NCBI GenBank assembly: GCA_037132875.1
Contig: JBAHZU010000130.1
Location: 11,841 to 75,840 of the forward strand
Source: Pontiella sp037132875
GTDB taxonomy: Bacteria; Verrucomicrobiota; Kiritimatiellia; Kiritimatiellales; Pontiellaceae
Length of the DNA: 64,000 nt
Reading direction: 5' to 3'
Within the stretch, counting starts at the first letter, position 1. Each line of letters opens with the position of its first letter. Under the pieces are notes generated by a model. That model was not told the origin of the DNA and made no database searches. It saw only the letters and a program-made list of their open reading frames with translations. Shown one piece after another: positions 1 to 9,352 of the stretch. Made by a program: the position numbers and the translations under genes.

Positions 1-727
1 TCAGCGCAATGGTCGATTCGCGAGATTCCGCATCTTTATAGAGCCAAGCTTTCTGGTGGGAATTTTCGCCATAGCGAAGCTCCGTTCCATCGGAGTACGA
101 TTTAATAAATGGTCTAGAAAGGTTCTGTTCAGCCACCTGCTCCGCAAGGTAGGTCGCGATGGATGCGTTATATTCCGCCACACGAGCGTAGACTTTCTGG
201 CCGAGCACAAAACGGAACGGCTCGGAGGTGGCCCCTTGGTTCGATTTCATTTCGTGGATCACCTGCGCATAGTCGGCCGGATCGGTTACCACAGTCACAT
301 ACTTCATATTTTTGGCAGCGGAGCGGATCATGGTGGGGCCGCCAATATCGATTTGTTCAATGGCTTCCGAAAGCGTGACCCCTTCTTTTTCGATGGTTTC
401 TTCGAAGGGATAAAGGTTCACACACACGAGATCAATCTGACCCAGTCCATGATCCATCATGGTTTTCACGTGTTCCTCGTTATCGCGCATGAAGAGAATA
501 CCCGCATGAACTTGCGGAGTGAGCGTTTTAACGCGGCCATCGAGCATTTCGGGGAATCCAGTAAATTCAGAGACATCTTTAACCGGAATGCCGGCTTCGC
601 GAAGTGCTTTGGCAGTACCGCCGGTGGAAAGCAGTTCCACATCCATATCGTGCAGGTTGCGCGCGAAATCCAAAATTCCAGCCTTATCAGATACACTCAA
701 AAGTGCGCGCTCAATTTTAATGTCCAT
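1..727 (-). CDS. purH: Bifunctional IMP cyclohydrolase / AICAR formyltransferase, N-terminal part
   Basis: Catalyses the last two steps of de novo IMP synthesis in the cytoplasm. The gene runs off the left edge, so only about 242 N-terminal codons are visible. The protein begins MDIKIERALLSVSDKAG and carries the cyclohydrolase (MGS-like) hallmarks: STGGT near residue 36 and KTLTPQVHAG near residue 70. RYGENSHQ near residue 225 opens the formyltransferase half. The ATG at 727 is preceded by an AAGGGAG ribosome site. Only the missing C-terminal half is unknown; family identity is clear. Confidence 0.95.
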   Translation of the reverse strand, partial: MDIKIERALLSVSDKAGILDFARNLHDMDVELLSTGGTAKALREAGIPVKDVSEFTGFPEMLDGRVKTLTPQVHAGILFMRDNEEHVKTMMDHGLGQIDLVCVNLYPFEETIEKEGVTLSEAIEQIDIGGPTMIRSAAKNMKYVTVVTDPADYAQVIHEMKSNQGATSEPFRFVLGQKVYARVAEYNASIATYLAEQVAEQNLSRPFIKSYSDGTELRYGENSHQKAWLYKDAESRESTIAL

Positions 728-840
728 ACTCTTACTCCCTTTTATATTCAAATCGAAACTTGTTTTACCTAGCCCCACCGCTTAACGCACGCACTTTTTC
801 CTCTGGGCAGACGTTTTCCTCGATTGCCCTCCCCCCAGCA

Positions 841-1482
841 CTAGAGGACAATCCCGAAAAGGATACTGAAAAAGTGGCACAAGCTGCCGGCAAGCACAAA
901 CAGATGCCACACCGCATGAGACCACTTGAGCGACTTCCAAGCATAGAAAATGGCTCCCACAGAATAACAAAGCCCCCCCGCGGCCAGAAATACAAAACCC
1001 GTTGTATTGAGTTCATGAAAAAGCGGTTTAATGACAAAGATGCAGGCCCACCCCATCAACAGATAGCTGATCAGCGATAATGCTTTAAACTGCCCCGTAA
1101 AGAAAACCTTGAAGATGATTCCGACCAGTGCACATCCCCAAACGGCTCCGAATAGACTCCAACCCGTCACTCCACGCAATGGAGCCAGCGCAAGAGGAGT
1201 ATACGTTCCGGCAATCAACAAATAGATGGCGGAGTGGTCGATGATCTTCATCACCCTCCGCACCTTCGGTTTTCGGGACGAGTGATAAAGCGTTGAGCCC
1301 AGATAAAGCAAAATGAAGGTGCCCCCGTAGACCGAACAGCTCACAATTTCCCAAGGCCCCTTCCGAAGACTGGAAAAAACCACCAGAATCACCAGCACTG
1401 CAATGCCCATAAAAAATCCGATGCCGTGGGTTATGGCATTCGCCAGCTCTTCACCCGCGCTATAATCTTCATTTTTTGACAT
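841..1482 (-). CDS. TrhA/YqfA-type hemolysin III family membrane protein (PAQR superfamily)
   Basis: Integral inner-membrane protein of about 213 residues with roughly seven hydrophobic segments. It shows the family signatures: E-x-x-N-A-x-THGIG at the N-terminus, STLYHS near residue 65, DHSAIYLLIAGTYTP near residue 85 and the C-terminal HAVWHLF histidine pair. These histidines and the aspartate form the metal site of PAQR proteins. Bacterial members are linked to membrane-energetics homeostasis; haemolytic activity is historical and doubtful. I chose the ATG at 1482, with GGGGA upstream, over a TTG one codon earlier. It follows purH on the same strand with no clear operon partner. Confidence 0.85.
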   Translation of the reverse strand: MSKNEDYSAGEELANAITHGIGFFMGIAVLVILVVFSSLRKGPWEIVSCSVYGGTFILLYLGSTLYHSSRKPKVRRVMKIIDHSAIYLLIAGTYTPLALAPLRGVTGWSLFGAVWGCALVGIIFKVFFTGQFKALSLISYLLMGWACIFVIKPLFHELNTTGFVFLAAGGLCYSVGAIFYAWKSLKWSHAVWHLFVLAGSLCHFFSILFGIVL

Positions 1483-1754
1483 CAAAAATCCCCGCCACGC
1501 TCTGCCCTTTCAATTTCCAAAAACTCACTCTATATTTACCACAATCAACGCGAAATGATGGCCACAAAAGTCCTCAAAGAAAACCAGCAGCCCTCCAACC
1601 CTTTCAACGTATTAAAATTCGTATCCATTAAAAAAAATGGACGTTATAAGCCATCCACGCCAGACGGCTCCCGAAACCCTTGGAGGCCGATCTATTCGTG
1701 GGGTCTCCCCTTCGGGCACCACGTTCACGTCATTTTCAGATTCCATAAACGAGG

Positions 1755-2309
1755 TTAATCTCGCAGATAGTGGCAACCGTGCGGGCCGTGCTTTTTAAAG
1801 TAGTTCTGATGGTACTCTTCCGCACGGTAGAATGTCGTTGCGGGCACCAGCTCGGTCACAATGGGTTGCTTCCACTTTTTCTGGGCTTCCGATTTTACTT
1901 TTTCAGCGATCTGTTTCTGCTCCTCATTCAGATAGAAAATGGCCGAACGATATTGCGTGCCCCGATCCGGACCCTGACGGTTGACCGTGGTCGGATCGTG
2001 CAGTCGCCAAAAGTACAAACATAACGCTTCATAGGAAACCTGCGCTGGATCATACGCCACTTCAACCGCTTCGGCGTGGCCCGTATTCTTGTAGCAAATG
2101 TCTTGATAGGTTGGGAAATCTGTATGGCCTCCGATATAGCCCGACACCGCCTGTTGCACGCCATCCAGCTCTTCAAAAAGCCCTTCAACGCCCCAAAAAC
2201 AACCGCCTGCAAATATTGCCTTTTCCATCTGCGTCTCCTCCCTCTTCGGCTCCGCCGCTATCCACGCCGCAAAGACCATTAAAAAACATACCATCCACCA
2301 TTTTTTCAT
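1755..2309 (-). CDS. msrA: Peptide-methionine (S)-S-oxide reductase with N-terminal signal peptide
   Basis: Repairs methionine-S-sulfoxide in proteins. The catalytic motif GCFWG is present with Cys37, followed by the family's GYIGGHTDFPTYQ, GHAEAVEV and YHQNYF segments. Length (184 aa) is normal for MsrA plus about 20 extra residues at the start, MKKWWMVCFLMVFAAWIAAE, which look like a secretion signal. The protein is therefore probably periplasmic. An internal Met28 (MEKAIFAGG) would give a cytosolic form, so localisation depends on which start is used. It stands alone between unrelated genes. Confidence 0.92.
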   Translation of the reverse strand: MKKWWMVCFLMVFAAWIAAEPKREETQMEKAIFAGGCFWGVEGLFEELDGVQQAVSGYIGGHTDFPTYQDICYKNTGHAEAVEVAYDPAQVSYEALCLYFWRLHDPTTVNRQGPDRGTQYRSAIFYLNEEQKQIAEKVKSEAQKKWKQPIVTELVPATTFYRAEEYHQNYFKKHGPHGCHYLRD

Positions 2310-2390
2310 GATCCAACCTCCGCGTTTAATCGTTCTTATTCTTCCTACCCTCCGTCCTTCGGTCTACCCAGTTCCAACCGTGCAACCGAA

Positions 2391-3770
2391 TTAGTTTTTC
2401 AAGCTATGAATTGGAGCTGGAATCCGCCCGCCAAACTTCACAAAGCGCGATGACTTTCCAGTATTTCGAACGGGAAGCACCACACTTTCACCAAAGAGCC
2501 CACCAAACGAGACAAAGTCGCCGGCCGCTTTTCCTGGAACAGGAATCAGGCGAGCAGCAGTGGTTTTGGAATTAATGACGCCGATCATCAGTTCATCCGC
2601 AATAATGGCGGCAATAGTTTCCGCAGATGTATCGCCGGGGATCGGCACCATATCGAGACCGACCGAGCAAACACAGGTCATGGCTTCCAACTTTTCGAGC
2701 GTCAGGCATCCCCGTTCGGCGGCATCGGCCAACACAGCATCTTCCATGACCGGAATAAAGGCTCCGCTCAAACCGCCCACGCTTTGGGACGCAAAGGATC
2801 CCCCCTTTTTGACGGCATCGTTCAGCAGGGCCACAATGGCCGTGGAGCCCGGTGCCCCGACATCGTCCACCCCGAGAATATTTAAAATTTCTCCGACCGA
2901 ATCCCCCACCAACGGCGTTGGTGCCAAAGAAAGATCCACCACGCCAAAGGGAAGACCGAGCGCTTCGGCCACTTGGCGACCAATCAGCTCGCCACAACGG
3001 GTAACGCGGAAGGTGGCCTGCTTAATTTCTTCGGCGAGATCGTCGAGGCCCAGGTTTTCAGCTCCATATTCCTCAATCTTGCGCTCAAGTGCGCGGGCAA
3101 TCACACCGGGCCCGCTGACACCAACATTGATGACTGCTTCCGCCTCGCCTAACCCATGAATGGCACCGGCCATGAAGGGATTATCTCCCGGCTGGTTGGC
3201 AAAGATGACCAATTTTGCGGCTCCAAATCCGTGGGTATCGGCCGTTTCTGTAGCGGCCGCTTTCACGGTTTCGCCCAGCATGGCCACGGCATCCATATTC
3301 AGACCATGCCGCGTGGAACCGGCATTGATGGAAGAACATACGCGGGAGGTGGTCGCCAACACTTCGGGCACAGATTGAATCAGGCTCAAATCCCCCTTAT
3401 TCATGCCCTTTTCAACATTGGCAGAATAACCGCCAAGGATATCGATCCCCACTTCCGTTGCGGCGGCATCGAGCGCCTTCGCTAAACGCACAAAACCTTC
3501 GCGGGAAAATCCGGCGCCCACATGCGCAATCGGAGTCACAGAAATGCGCTTGTTTACGACCCGCACACCATACTTTCCGCCAATACGGTCGCAGGTCTCC
3601 ACAAAGTTCCCGGCGAGCTCTTTAATTTTGTCGCCCATATTTTGAGCGGTGGTTTCAACATCGCCCGTTCGACAATCCAGCAGGCAAATGCCCATGGTTA
3701 CCGCACGCACATCCAGATTTTCCTTCTGGATCATTTCTACAGTTTTCAGAATTTGGTCGGGTCGAATCAT
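2391..3770 (-). CDS. UPF0210/DUF711 family protein
   Basis: A 459-residue protein of a conserved family whose function is not established. It starts MIRPDQILKTVEMIQ and has the glycine-rich family blocks NAGSTRHGLNMDAV, NPFMAGAIHGLGE and GVSGPGV. No signal peptide or membrane segment is seen, so it is cytosolic. Its start codon lies 2 bp after the stop of the upstream ACT-domain gene (3773-4312). UPF0210 genes are commonly paired with a small ACT-domain (UPF0237-type) gene, which argues for one functional unit, possibly amino-acid sensing. That role is inference. Confidence 0.9.
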   Translation of the reverse strand: MIRPDQILKTVEMIQKENLDVRAVTMGICLLDCRTGDVETTAQNMGDKIKELAGNFVETCDRIGGKYGVRVVNKRISVTPIAHVGAGFSREGFVRLAKALDAAATEVGIDILGGYSANVEKGMNKGDLSLIQSVPEVLATTSRVCSSINAGSTRHGLNMDAVAMLGETVKAAATETADTHGFGAAKLVIFANQPGDNPFMAGAIHGLGEAEAVINVGVSGPGVIARALERKIEEYGAENLGLDDLAEEIKQATFRVTRCGELIGRQVAEALGLPFGVVDLSLAPTPLVGDSVGEILNILGVDDVGAPGSTAIVALLNDAVKKGGSFASQSVGGLSGAFIPVMEDAVLADAAERGCLTLEKLEAMTCVCSVGLDMVPIPGDTSAETIAAIIADELMIGVINSKTTAARLIPVPGKAAGDFVSFGGLFGESVVLPVRNTGKSSRFVKFGGRIPAPIHSLKN

Positions 3771-3772
3771 AA

Positions 3773-4312
3773 TTAAATCTCGTTGGTGGCGCGGAAAATA
3801 TCGTTATGCTGGAGCACAAGGTTTAGGCCGCTGTCGTTCCCGAAGCTGGAAAGCTCCGCTTTAAAGTCGTCCAAGGATTGGATATCGGCGAGGTCGATCT
3901 GCAGCATCATGGTATACTGCTCAGCATCCACATGAGAGGCCAGGTCGAGGATGTTGACATTTCGGTCGCAACAAAAGCGCGAAACTTGGGCCACAAGCCC
4001 CACCCGATCGCGCCCAACGGCAGAGAGCACATAAACGTGCTCGGATGATTTCTCATCGGTCAGCGAGCCTTCCGCCAATTGCACGGATACCCGCGAGGCC
4101 GTTTCTTTAGCCATCGTCTGCTCAACAGTCTCGGCAGAGATCTCTTTCGGGAAGCTTGCCACGAGAATCATCGTAAAATAGTCGCAAAGGACCGACTCCC
4201 GCAGGTCGGCCAAGTTTCCCCCTAGCGCACTAATTGCTTCGGTTACTTCGGCCACGATACCTGGGCGATCGTGGGCCATTACTGAAATCACCATATTTTG
4301 TTTATCTGCCAT
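3773..4312 (-). CDS. Tandem ACT-domain protein (GcvR/UPF0237-like)
   Basis: A 179-residue cytosolic protein made of two ACT modules, residues about 8-85 (VISVMAHDRPGIVAEVTEAISALGGN) and about 94-170 (VLSAVGRDRVGLVAQVSRFCCDRNVN). The D-R-P/V-G-I/L-V turn is the usual amino-acid-binding signature. Two-ACT proteins of this size resemble GcvR, the glycine-cleavage repressor partner, but no gcv gene is nearby. Instead it is translationally linked to the UPF0210 gene just downstream. The start has a good AAAGGGTGA ribosome site. It probably senses an amino acid for the pair; the ligand is unknown. Confidence 0.85.
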   Translation of the reverse strand: MADKQNMVISVMAHDRPGIVAEVTEAISALGGNLADLRESVLCDYFTMILVASFPKEISAETVEQTMAKETASRVSVQLAEGSLTDEKSSEHVYVLSAVGRDRVGLVAQVSRFCCDRNVNILDLASHVDAEQYTMMLQIDLADIQSLDDFKAELSSFGNDSGLNLVLQHNDIFRATNEI

Positions 4313-4354
4313 AATTTCACCCTTTCAACAGTTAAAAAGATTCTATGCTCGTTA

Positions 4355-4369
4355 TTCCAATCATTGGAA
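4355..4369. repeat. 15-bp palindrome TTCCAA-TCA-TTGGAA
   Basis: Perfect copy of the dispersed palindrome. It lies in the intergenic gap between the divergent ACT-domain gene and the DA1-like gene. Confidence 0.85.
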
Positions 4370-4447
4370 CTAAAAAGAAGTATTCATTGTCTGGCAATAA
4401 AGTAACCCAAATGAAAAAGTGCTTTAGGCGTTGAGTTTCTAGCCTTT

Positions 4448-5509
4448 TTGCATAGCATTCCGCACGTGCCCTTTTTATTTTCCAGAAGATTTTTTGCCGC
4501 CGCCCTTCTTGGTGCGGTTATGGTTCAGGCTCAAGCGCATCCCGTTGAGTGCAGTGTCTGCCATAAAGATCTCCCCCAAAAATACTGGACCTATGAAGGC
4601 TATAAGTGTTGTTCACAGGAATGTGTGGACGAGTTGCGCCCCCGTTGCAGCAAATGCAACACCGTGATTCGCGGGAAATACATCGAGGTTGAACATAAAA
4701 CATACTGCAGCAATAAATGTTTTAATACCACGTTGCCCCGTTGCGAGGTCTGCCGAGAGGCCATTCACGATGGATTTAACATCTCAAAACACAACTATTG
4801 CTCCTCGTGCGTAAAAAACAGCCCAACCTGCTTTTCCTGTGGGCTTCCGGCCTCGCATCCCACGGAGCTCAGCGATGGCCGCATTATCTGTCGGACTTGC
4901 CGGCGCTGGGAGGTTGCCACGGAACCTATGGCGTTGAAACATTATGATATCGCCCGACGACAACTAGAGGCATGGACCGGCTTGGTCCTACAATCCATAC
5001 CCCAGCTTAAACTCGTGGACCGCAATGAAATGAATATCCTTTCTGAAGATCTACGCAAAAGCGATTCTCCGGTCTCCATTCGGGGGCTTTACAGTCGACA
5101 GACCATGCTGGTGAAACGCGGAATTTTCGGAAGCTGGAAAACGAGCCCTGAAGATTCTTCGGAAACCATCTACATCATTGACCACCTGCACGATGAAACC
5201 TTCCGGGTTGCCGCTACGCACGAACTCATGCACGACCTGATCCATGAATATTTCCCTCGGTTAAAAAATGCACCGCTCTGGGTTCATGAGGGCATTTGCC
5301 AACAGGCGGCGGCGGAGTATTGCCGCCGAAGAAATTATGTCGATTTATTGCAGAGCATTGAGACCTGCACCGATCCAGACTACGGCGATGGCTTTCACTA
5401 TTTCAATGACCTCATCGGTCTCGATGGCTGGCACGCGCTGAAGCGCTGGATGGAAACGGTGGATGTGGATTCGCTCCCCGACCTCGCTCCTCAACCGGCG
5501 AATTCATAG
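4448..5509 (+). CDS. Exported DA1-like zinc peptidase with LIM-like zinc modules
   Basis: A 353-residue protein in three parts. Residues 1-31 form a signal peptide (RRFF followed by a hydrophobic stretch and AQAHP). Residues 35-151 hold four Cys-x2-Cys-based zinc modules (C35/C38, C67/C70, C99/C102, C128/C131 with partner cysteines), reminiscent of LIM domains. Residues about 160-340 form a DA1-like peptidase domain with HELMH at 258-262 and a downstream HEGICQ (Glu281), matching the HExxH...EEGICQ arrangement of plant DA1 peptidases. Zinc peptidase activity is inferred. The start is uncertain: TTG at 4448 or GTG at 4466, neither with a strong ribosome site. Confidence 0.8.
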   Translation: MHSIPHVPFLFSRRFFAAALLGAVMVQAQAHPVECSVCHKDLPQKYWTYEGYKCCSQECVDELRPRCSKCNTVIRGKYIEVEHKTYCSNKCFNTTLPRCEVCREAIHDGFNISKHNYCSSCVKNSPTCFSCGLPASHPTELSDGRIICRTCRRWEVATEPMALKHYDIARRQLEAWTGLVLQSIPQLKLVDRNEMNILSEDLRKSDSPVSIRGLYSRQTMLVKRGIFGSWKTSPEDSSETIYIIDHLHDETFRVAATHELMHDLIHEYFPRLKNAPLWVHEGICQQAAAEYCRRRNYVDLLQSIETCTDPDYGDGFHYFNDLIGLDGWHALKRWMETVDVDSLPDLAPQPANS

Positions 5510-5539
5510 CCCATTCGTTCAACCTGCAACCCCGTTGCT

Positions 5540-6226
5540 TTAATCCTCCGCGCTTTGATTGCTCGAAATATGTAATGCAATCAAACGCGCCATAATGACC
5601 GCGAGGAAAATCTGCCCAATGGCCGCTTGCATGACCGCATAGGATTGCGTGAGCGGGGTCTGCGGAGTGATATCTCCATAGCCCAAGGTGGTCAGCGTGG
5701 TGAAGCTGAAATAGATCGACCAAGAACTATTGATCTTCTCCGAGTTCACCCATTCCATTGGCACCAAAATACTGTCCGGGTCCATCTCATAAAAGATCGC
5801 ATAGACAAAGGCCCAGATGAGTCCCATTAGAAGGTAGGCATAAATTGCTCCGCAGATTTTATCCCCACTGATCGGCTCATCATTGAGCACAAACTGCATA
5901 ATACTTATAAAAACAAGCACAAAGTAGACGACCCGAGAAATAAGCACCGCCATCATAAATCCATGATTATCACTGTCTACGACAATATCCGCGCCCCCCA
6001 GCAGCACATTGACTACCGTGAGCAACACCATGAAAATAAAAAAACGACGGGTACGCGCAATGGCCCGAAGACAGCTGACCAACACGGCGATGCTGAACCA
6101 GCCAAGGACCTGACTAATCACGCCCTGATCATGCCCCACCAACGGAACCACAAAAAACATAGCCACAATCATAAATAACATCAGGCTAAAACGGCCCTTC
6201 ACAAAGGCCGCCAAAAATGAGCGCAT
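5540..6226 (-). CDS. Potassium-channel-like membrane protein (Ion_trans_2 pore)
   Basis: About 228 residues with several hydrophobic helices and one pore loop near the C-terminus, TLTTLGYGDITP, the K+ selectivity filter. The pore is flanked by two transmembrane helices, typical of Ion_trans_2. The extra N-terminal helices may anchor or sense but lack an arginine-rich S4 segment. I place the start at the ATG at 6226, which has AGGAGG upstream and lies 5 bp after the stop of the efflux gene. A longer reading to 6259 would overlap that gene. It is probably co-transcribed with the upstream outer-membrane factor. Confidence 0.82.
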   Translation of the reverse strand: MRSFLAAFVKGRFSLMLFMIVAMFFVVPLVGHDQGVISQVLGWFSIAVLVSCLRAIARTRRFFIFMVLLTVVNVLLGGADIVVDSDNHGFMMAVLISRVVYFVLVFISIMQFVLNDEPISGDKICGAIYAYLLMGLIWAFVYAIFYEMDPDSILVPMEWVNSEKINSSWSIYFSFTTLTTLGYGDITPQTPLTQSYAVMQAAIGQIFLAVIMARLIALHISSNQSAED

Positions 6227-6231
6227 GGGCT

Positions 6232-7668
6232 TTATTCCTCCTCGGCGCTCATATCCCATCCGCCGCCCAGCGCTTTATAGACTCCCACGAGGTGGGCACT
6301 GATCAGGCCCTTGCTCAATGCGAGCTGATCCTGCTGATCCAGCAGCGCTTGCTCCATATTGAGTACATTTTGGAAATCCGTTAGACCAGAGGTATAGAGT
6401 TCTGTCACGAGCTCAACGGATCGTTCTGCGGAAGCCGCTGCAACATCCAAAAAGCCTGCACGGTCAGTTTCATTGGCATAAGCCGCCATTTGATACTCCA
6501 CTTCTTCCAATGCAAGAAGCAGGGCTTGTTCATAGGTATAAAGCGCGGCTTTCGTCCCCGCTTCTTCCGCATTCACCTGACTGCGAATACGCTTTCCATT
6601 AAATAGATTCCACCGCAACTGAGGAGCGAAACTATAGTACAAATTGTCTCCCGTGAACAGATCACTACCGGAGGTTTGAACCGCAAGCGATCCGGGCAAC
6701 GATAAGGTGGGATAGAGCTCCGCTTTAGTCGCCCCAATCAATGCATGCTGCGATGCCAACTCGCGCTCAGCGCGGCGGATATCCGGACGCTGGCGAAGCA
6801 AGTCGGCCGGAACACCCACGATCAGATCACCGGAAACCGTTGGAATAGGTTTTATTTCTTCCAGTTCTTTATAGAGCGCGTAGGGCATTTCTCCCATCAG
6901 CACACTCAGGCGGTTGATCGCTTCCACCAGCTCCAGTTTAAGCGGCGGGATCACCGATTGGGTGCGCGAATGGTTCAGCTGTGATTGCGAAACATCCAGT
7001 GCAGGAACCAGGCCTGAGTCGAAGCGATTCTTCGTTAGTGTTAACGTTTCATTCTGTGCTTCCAGGTTGTTTTCCGCATAGTGAATCCGTTCTTGGAGCG
7101 TGCGTACATTGATGTAGTTCAGGGCAATATCGGAATAGAGCACCACGAGAATATCTCGATAGTTTTCAACAGATGCCTGTAACGAGGCATCGGCCGATTC
7201 AACAGAACGGCGAATACGGCCCCACAGATCCAGCTCCCACGCCATGGAAATCCCGACGTCATAGAGTTCGCCCTCGCGATCAATTGCGCCGCCGTACGTG
7301 TTGGCTTGAGTAATCTTATAGGTACTCGCCGATCCGCCGGCCGAAAGTTCCGGCCACCACTGACTGGCACTCACCCCAAGCAACGAAGCGGATTGTTCAA
7401 TCCGTGCCACGGCCGTCTTGAGGTCTAAGTTATTGGTAGAGGCCCGTTCGATGAGCATATTCAATGTGGGATCGTTAAAGACCGTCCACCACGTCTGCAA
7501 ATCGGGTTCGCCCGATTTAAACTCATCCTGAACCGCTTCATGCCAAGCATCTGGAATCTCCAACTCGGGCTCCACATAATCAGGTCCAACGGAGGGCAAC
7601 GAGCTGCAACCATTCAATACCAGCAAACCCGCAATAGTCAGCCCCGAAACATACCAATAAAATTTCAT
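6232..7668 (-). CDS. Outer-membrane efflux factor lipoprotein (NodT/OprM/TolC family)
   Basis: A 478-residue outer-membrane channel of RND-type efflux systems. The N-terminus is a lipoprotein signal with lipobox LNGC (Cys21). The family blocks VGPDYVEPELEIPDAWHE, AWELDLWGRIRRSVESADA and PADLLRQRPDIRRAERELASQHALIGATKAELYPTLSL-type segments are present, and the two OEP repeats fill the length. No inner-membrane pump or membrane-fusion gene is adjacent: the upstream 380 bp are empty and a K+ channel follows. It is therefore an orphan channel that must work with a pump encoded elsewhere. Confidence 0.92.
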   Translation of the reverse strand: MKFYWYVSGLTIAGLLVLNGCSSLPSVGPDYVEPELEIPDAWHEAVQDEFKSGEPDLQTWWTVFNDPTLNMLIERASTNNLDLKTAVARIEQSASLLGVSASQWWPELSAGGSASTYKITQANTYGGAIDREGELYDVGISMAWELDLWGRIRRSVESADASLQASVENYRDILVVLYSDIALNYINVRTLQERIHYAENNLEAQNETLTLTKNRFDSGLVPALDVSQSQLNHSRTQSVIPPLKLELVEAINRLSVLMGEMPYALYKELEEIKPIPTVSGDLIVGVPADLLRQRPDIRRAERELASQHALIGATKAELYPTLSLPGSLAVQTSGSDLFTGDNLYYSFAPQLRWNLFNGKRIRSQVNAEEAGTKAALYTYEQALLLALEEVEYQMAAYANETDRAGFLDVAAASAERSVELVTELYTSGLTDFQNVLNMEQALLDQQDQLALSKGLISAHLVGVYKALGGGWDMSAEEE

Positions 7669-8055
7669 AAAAACTCCTATGACACATCTATTACTTAAAA
7701 AAGGGAGATACTAAGAACCGCCCCCCCACAAGTCAAATGCCGAAATGATCTTAACCCACATATTTAAATGACCATTTGAATATTAAAAATCGGACTTTTT
7801 GACGCATCTTCAGGTGCGAAAAATCACGCAAACAGCTCATTTACAATGCCTTGATATTTACGATCACATAGCAACGTACGTACCCATCGCCTGCACCGGT
7901 CAGCGAAAGCAGGGCGATTGCTATGATTTTAAGATGTTTTTTAGAACCGATATGGCTCGATAAATCTCGTTGATTGAGCGAAAAATCCTTCCTCAAACCC
8001 AGTCAACCAGAGGTAAATCAAGATCGAGCCTACCGATTTGAATGAGAAGCTGGAC
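7669..8055. other. Intergenic region, no gene recognised
   Basis: About 390 bp between the efflux factor start and the VanZ-like gene end. I see no open frame with a ribosome site, no RNA gene and no clear terminator. It should hold the promoter of the efflux factor, but no convincing -35/-10 pair was found. Confidence 0.5.
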
Positions 8056-9189
8056 TTACGCTCGCCCAGACGCGGGAAGCACCGCGGAAACGAACCGTAC
8101 GAATAAAAAACAGATCAAGGCCAACAGCATGCCATAGATATCGATCAGCCAATCGAGAACCCCGGGCTGACGGTCATTCGTTAGATACTGGAGCGCCTCG
8201 CTGATCGCCGCGAACAACAGAATATCGAGTACCACTTTTAGATAAAAAACTGGATGCTGTTTTTCCAGCCAAGCCGAGCAATAGACCAGAAAACAGAGCG
8301 AACCAAACAAAACGAAATGCCCCGCCTTATGCGCTTCATTCACCAGATCGGTGAACACTTCAACCCGTTGAATATCCTGTTCAGAAATAGTATTTTTTGG
8401 CGTTTTTCCAAATGAAAAATCCGTACGCGCCTCCGACGAGCGTTCAACCGTCTTCATTGCATATTCCTTTATCGTCGCGGAAGCATCCGAAATCCACGCG
8501 CTAGGTATCAGAGTGCCAAAGAGAATGGCCATGGTATTCAGTAGAATCAGAATCCGAAGCCTGCGGTGATCCAATCGGCAGCGTTTAAGATAGAGCAAAC
8601 CCAGGAGGATCCAGGCCCCTGTAAAAGCCAACCGAAACCAGAAAAAGGAAGCACGCACCCGAATGGCCTGGGCTGTGATATTGGAATAATCGGCTCGACC
8701 GGATTTTCCGACCTGCTCGAGTACCACCTCAAAGCGCTCCGCCCCTGGAATGATTTCAAATTCGCCAACCAGATCGACCCAGTCGGCAGTCCCCGTTTCG
8801 GCATACAGTGCGTGGGACGTCGGAATCCACTTCCCCTTCGTGTCGCGCTGAATCAAGAGCAGTCGGGCACAGCTCCACCTTAATTTACCCTGAACCACAT
8901 TTTCTATACGCATGCGACCGGTGAGTCGAATAAATTTATATTCGGGAGCATACGGGAGCTGAAATCGGACCCGCGCACCCTTCCCCCCCGCAGGAACATT
9001 CAGGGAAATGATGCCGTTGGTTTCCGAACAATCGCCCTGAACTAAAAAAGCCTCACTTAAATCGGGGGAGTCCAGCAGGAGCGAACTCACCGACTCATAG
9101 CGGTCATAAAAGCCCCAGAAAAGCAAGGAAACCCCCAGCAGTAAAATTGCAGGAAGTCTCATGCTGACTTGGTTCAGTATCGTACTCAT
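8056..9189 (-). CDS. VanZ-like domain membrane protein with N-terminal extracytoplasmic domain
   Basis: About 377 residues. An N-terminal hydrophobic helix (RLPAILLLGVSLLFWG) is followed by a roughly 180-residue beta-rich extracytoplasmic region, then four to five transmembrane helices. The C-terminal part carries the VanZ pattern HKAGHFVLFGSLCF, EALQ and RQPGVLDWLIDIYG. VanZ-like proteins are of uncertain function, some tied to envelope-antibiotic tolerance. The open frame extends upstream into nadK, but the first plausible start is the ATG at 9189; the ribosome site is weak. The luminal region may bind carbohydrate or lipid, which is a guess. Confidence 0.75.
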   Translation of the reverse strand: MSTILNQVSMRLPAILLLGVSLLFWGFYDRYESVSSLLLDSPDLSEAFLVQGDCSETNGIISLNVPAGGKGARVRFQLPYAPEYKFIRLTGRMRIENVVQGKLRWSCARLLLIQRDTKGKWIPTSHALYAETGTADWVDLVGEFEIIPGAERFEVVLEQVGKSGRADYSNITAQAIRVRASFFWFRLAFTGAWILLGLLYLKRCRLDHRRLRILILLNTMAILFGTLIPSAWISDASATIKEYAMKTVERSSEARTDFSFGKTPKNTISEQDIQRVEVFTDLVNEAHKAGHFVLFGSLCFLVYCSAWLEKQHPVFYLKVVLDILLFAAISEALQYLTNDRQPGVLDWLIDIYGMLLALICFLFVRFVSAVLPASGRA

Positions 9190-9352
9190 ACGAAAGAAAA
9201 GATAGCACCCCCCGCCTAAATGCCGATTCAATTTATGATCAACTTTTTCCTGATCCGAGCATACCCGATGAATACAAGCCGCGGACCCGAATACGATCGG
9301 CCTACCGATTCGCGCAATTGATGACTCAACGGCGACGGAGTTTAAGCGGTTG

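Noticed and set aside
56..772. Long plus-strand open frame
   Set aside because: It is antisense to purH and its protein has no domain character; the minus strand reads clearly as PurH.
1555..1758. 67-codon plus-strand frame in the gap before msrA
   Set aside because: No ribosome site and no recognisable protein features.
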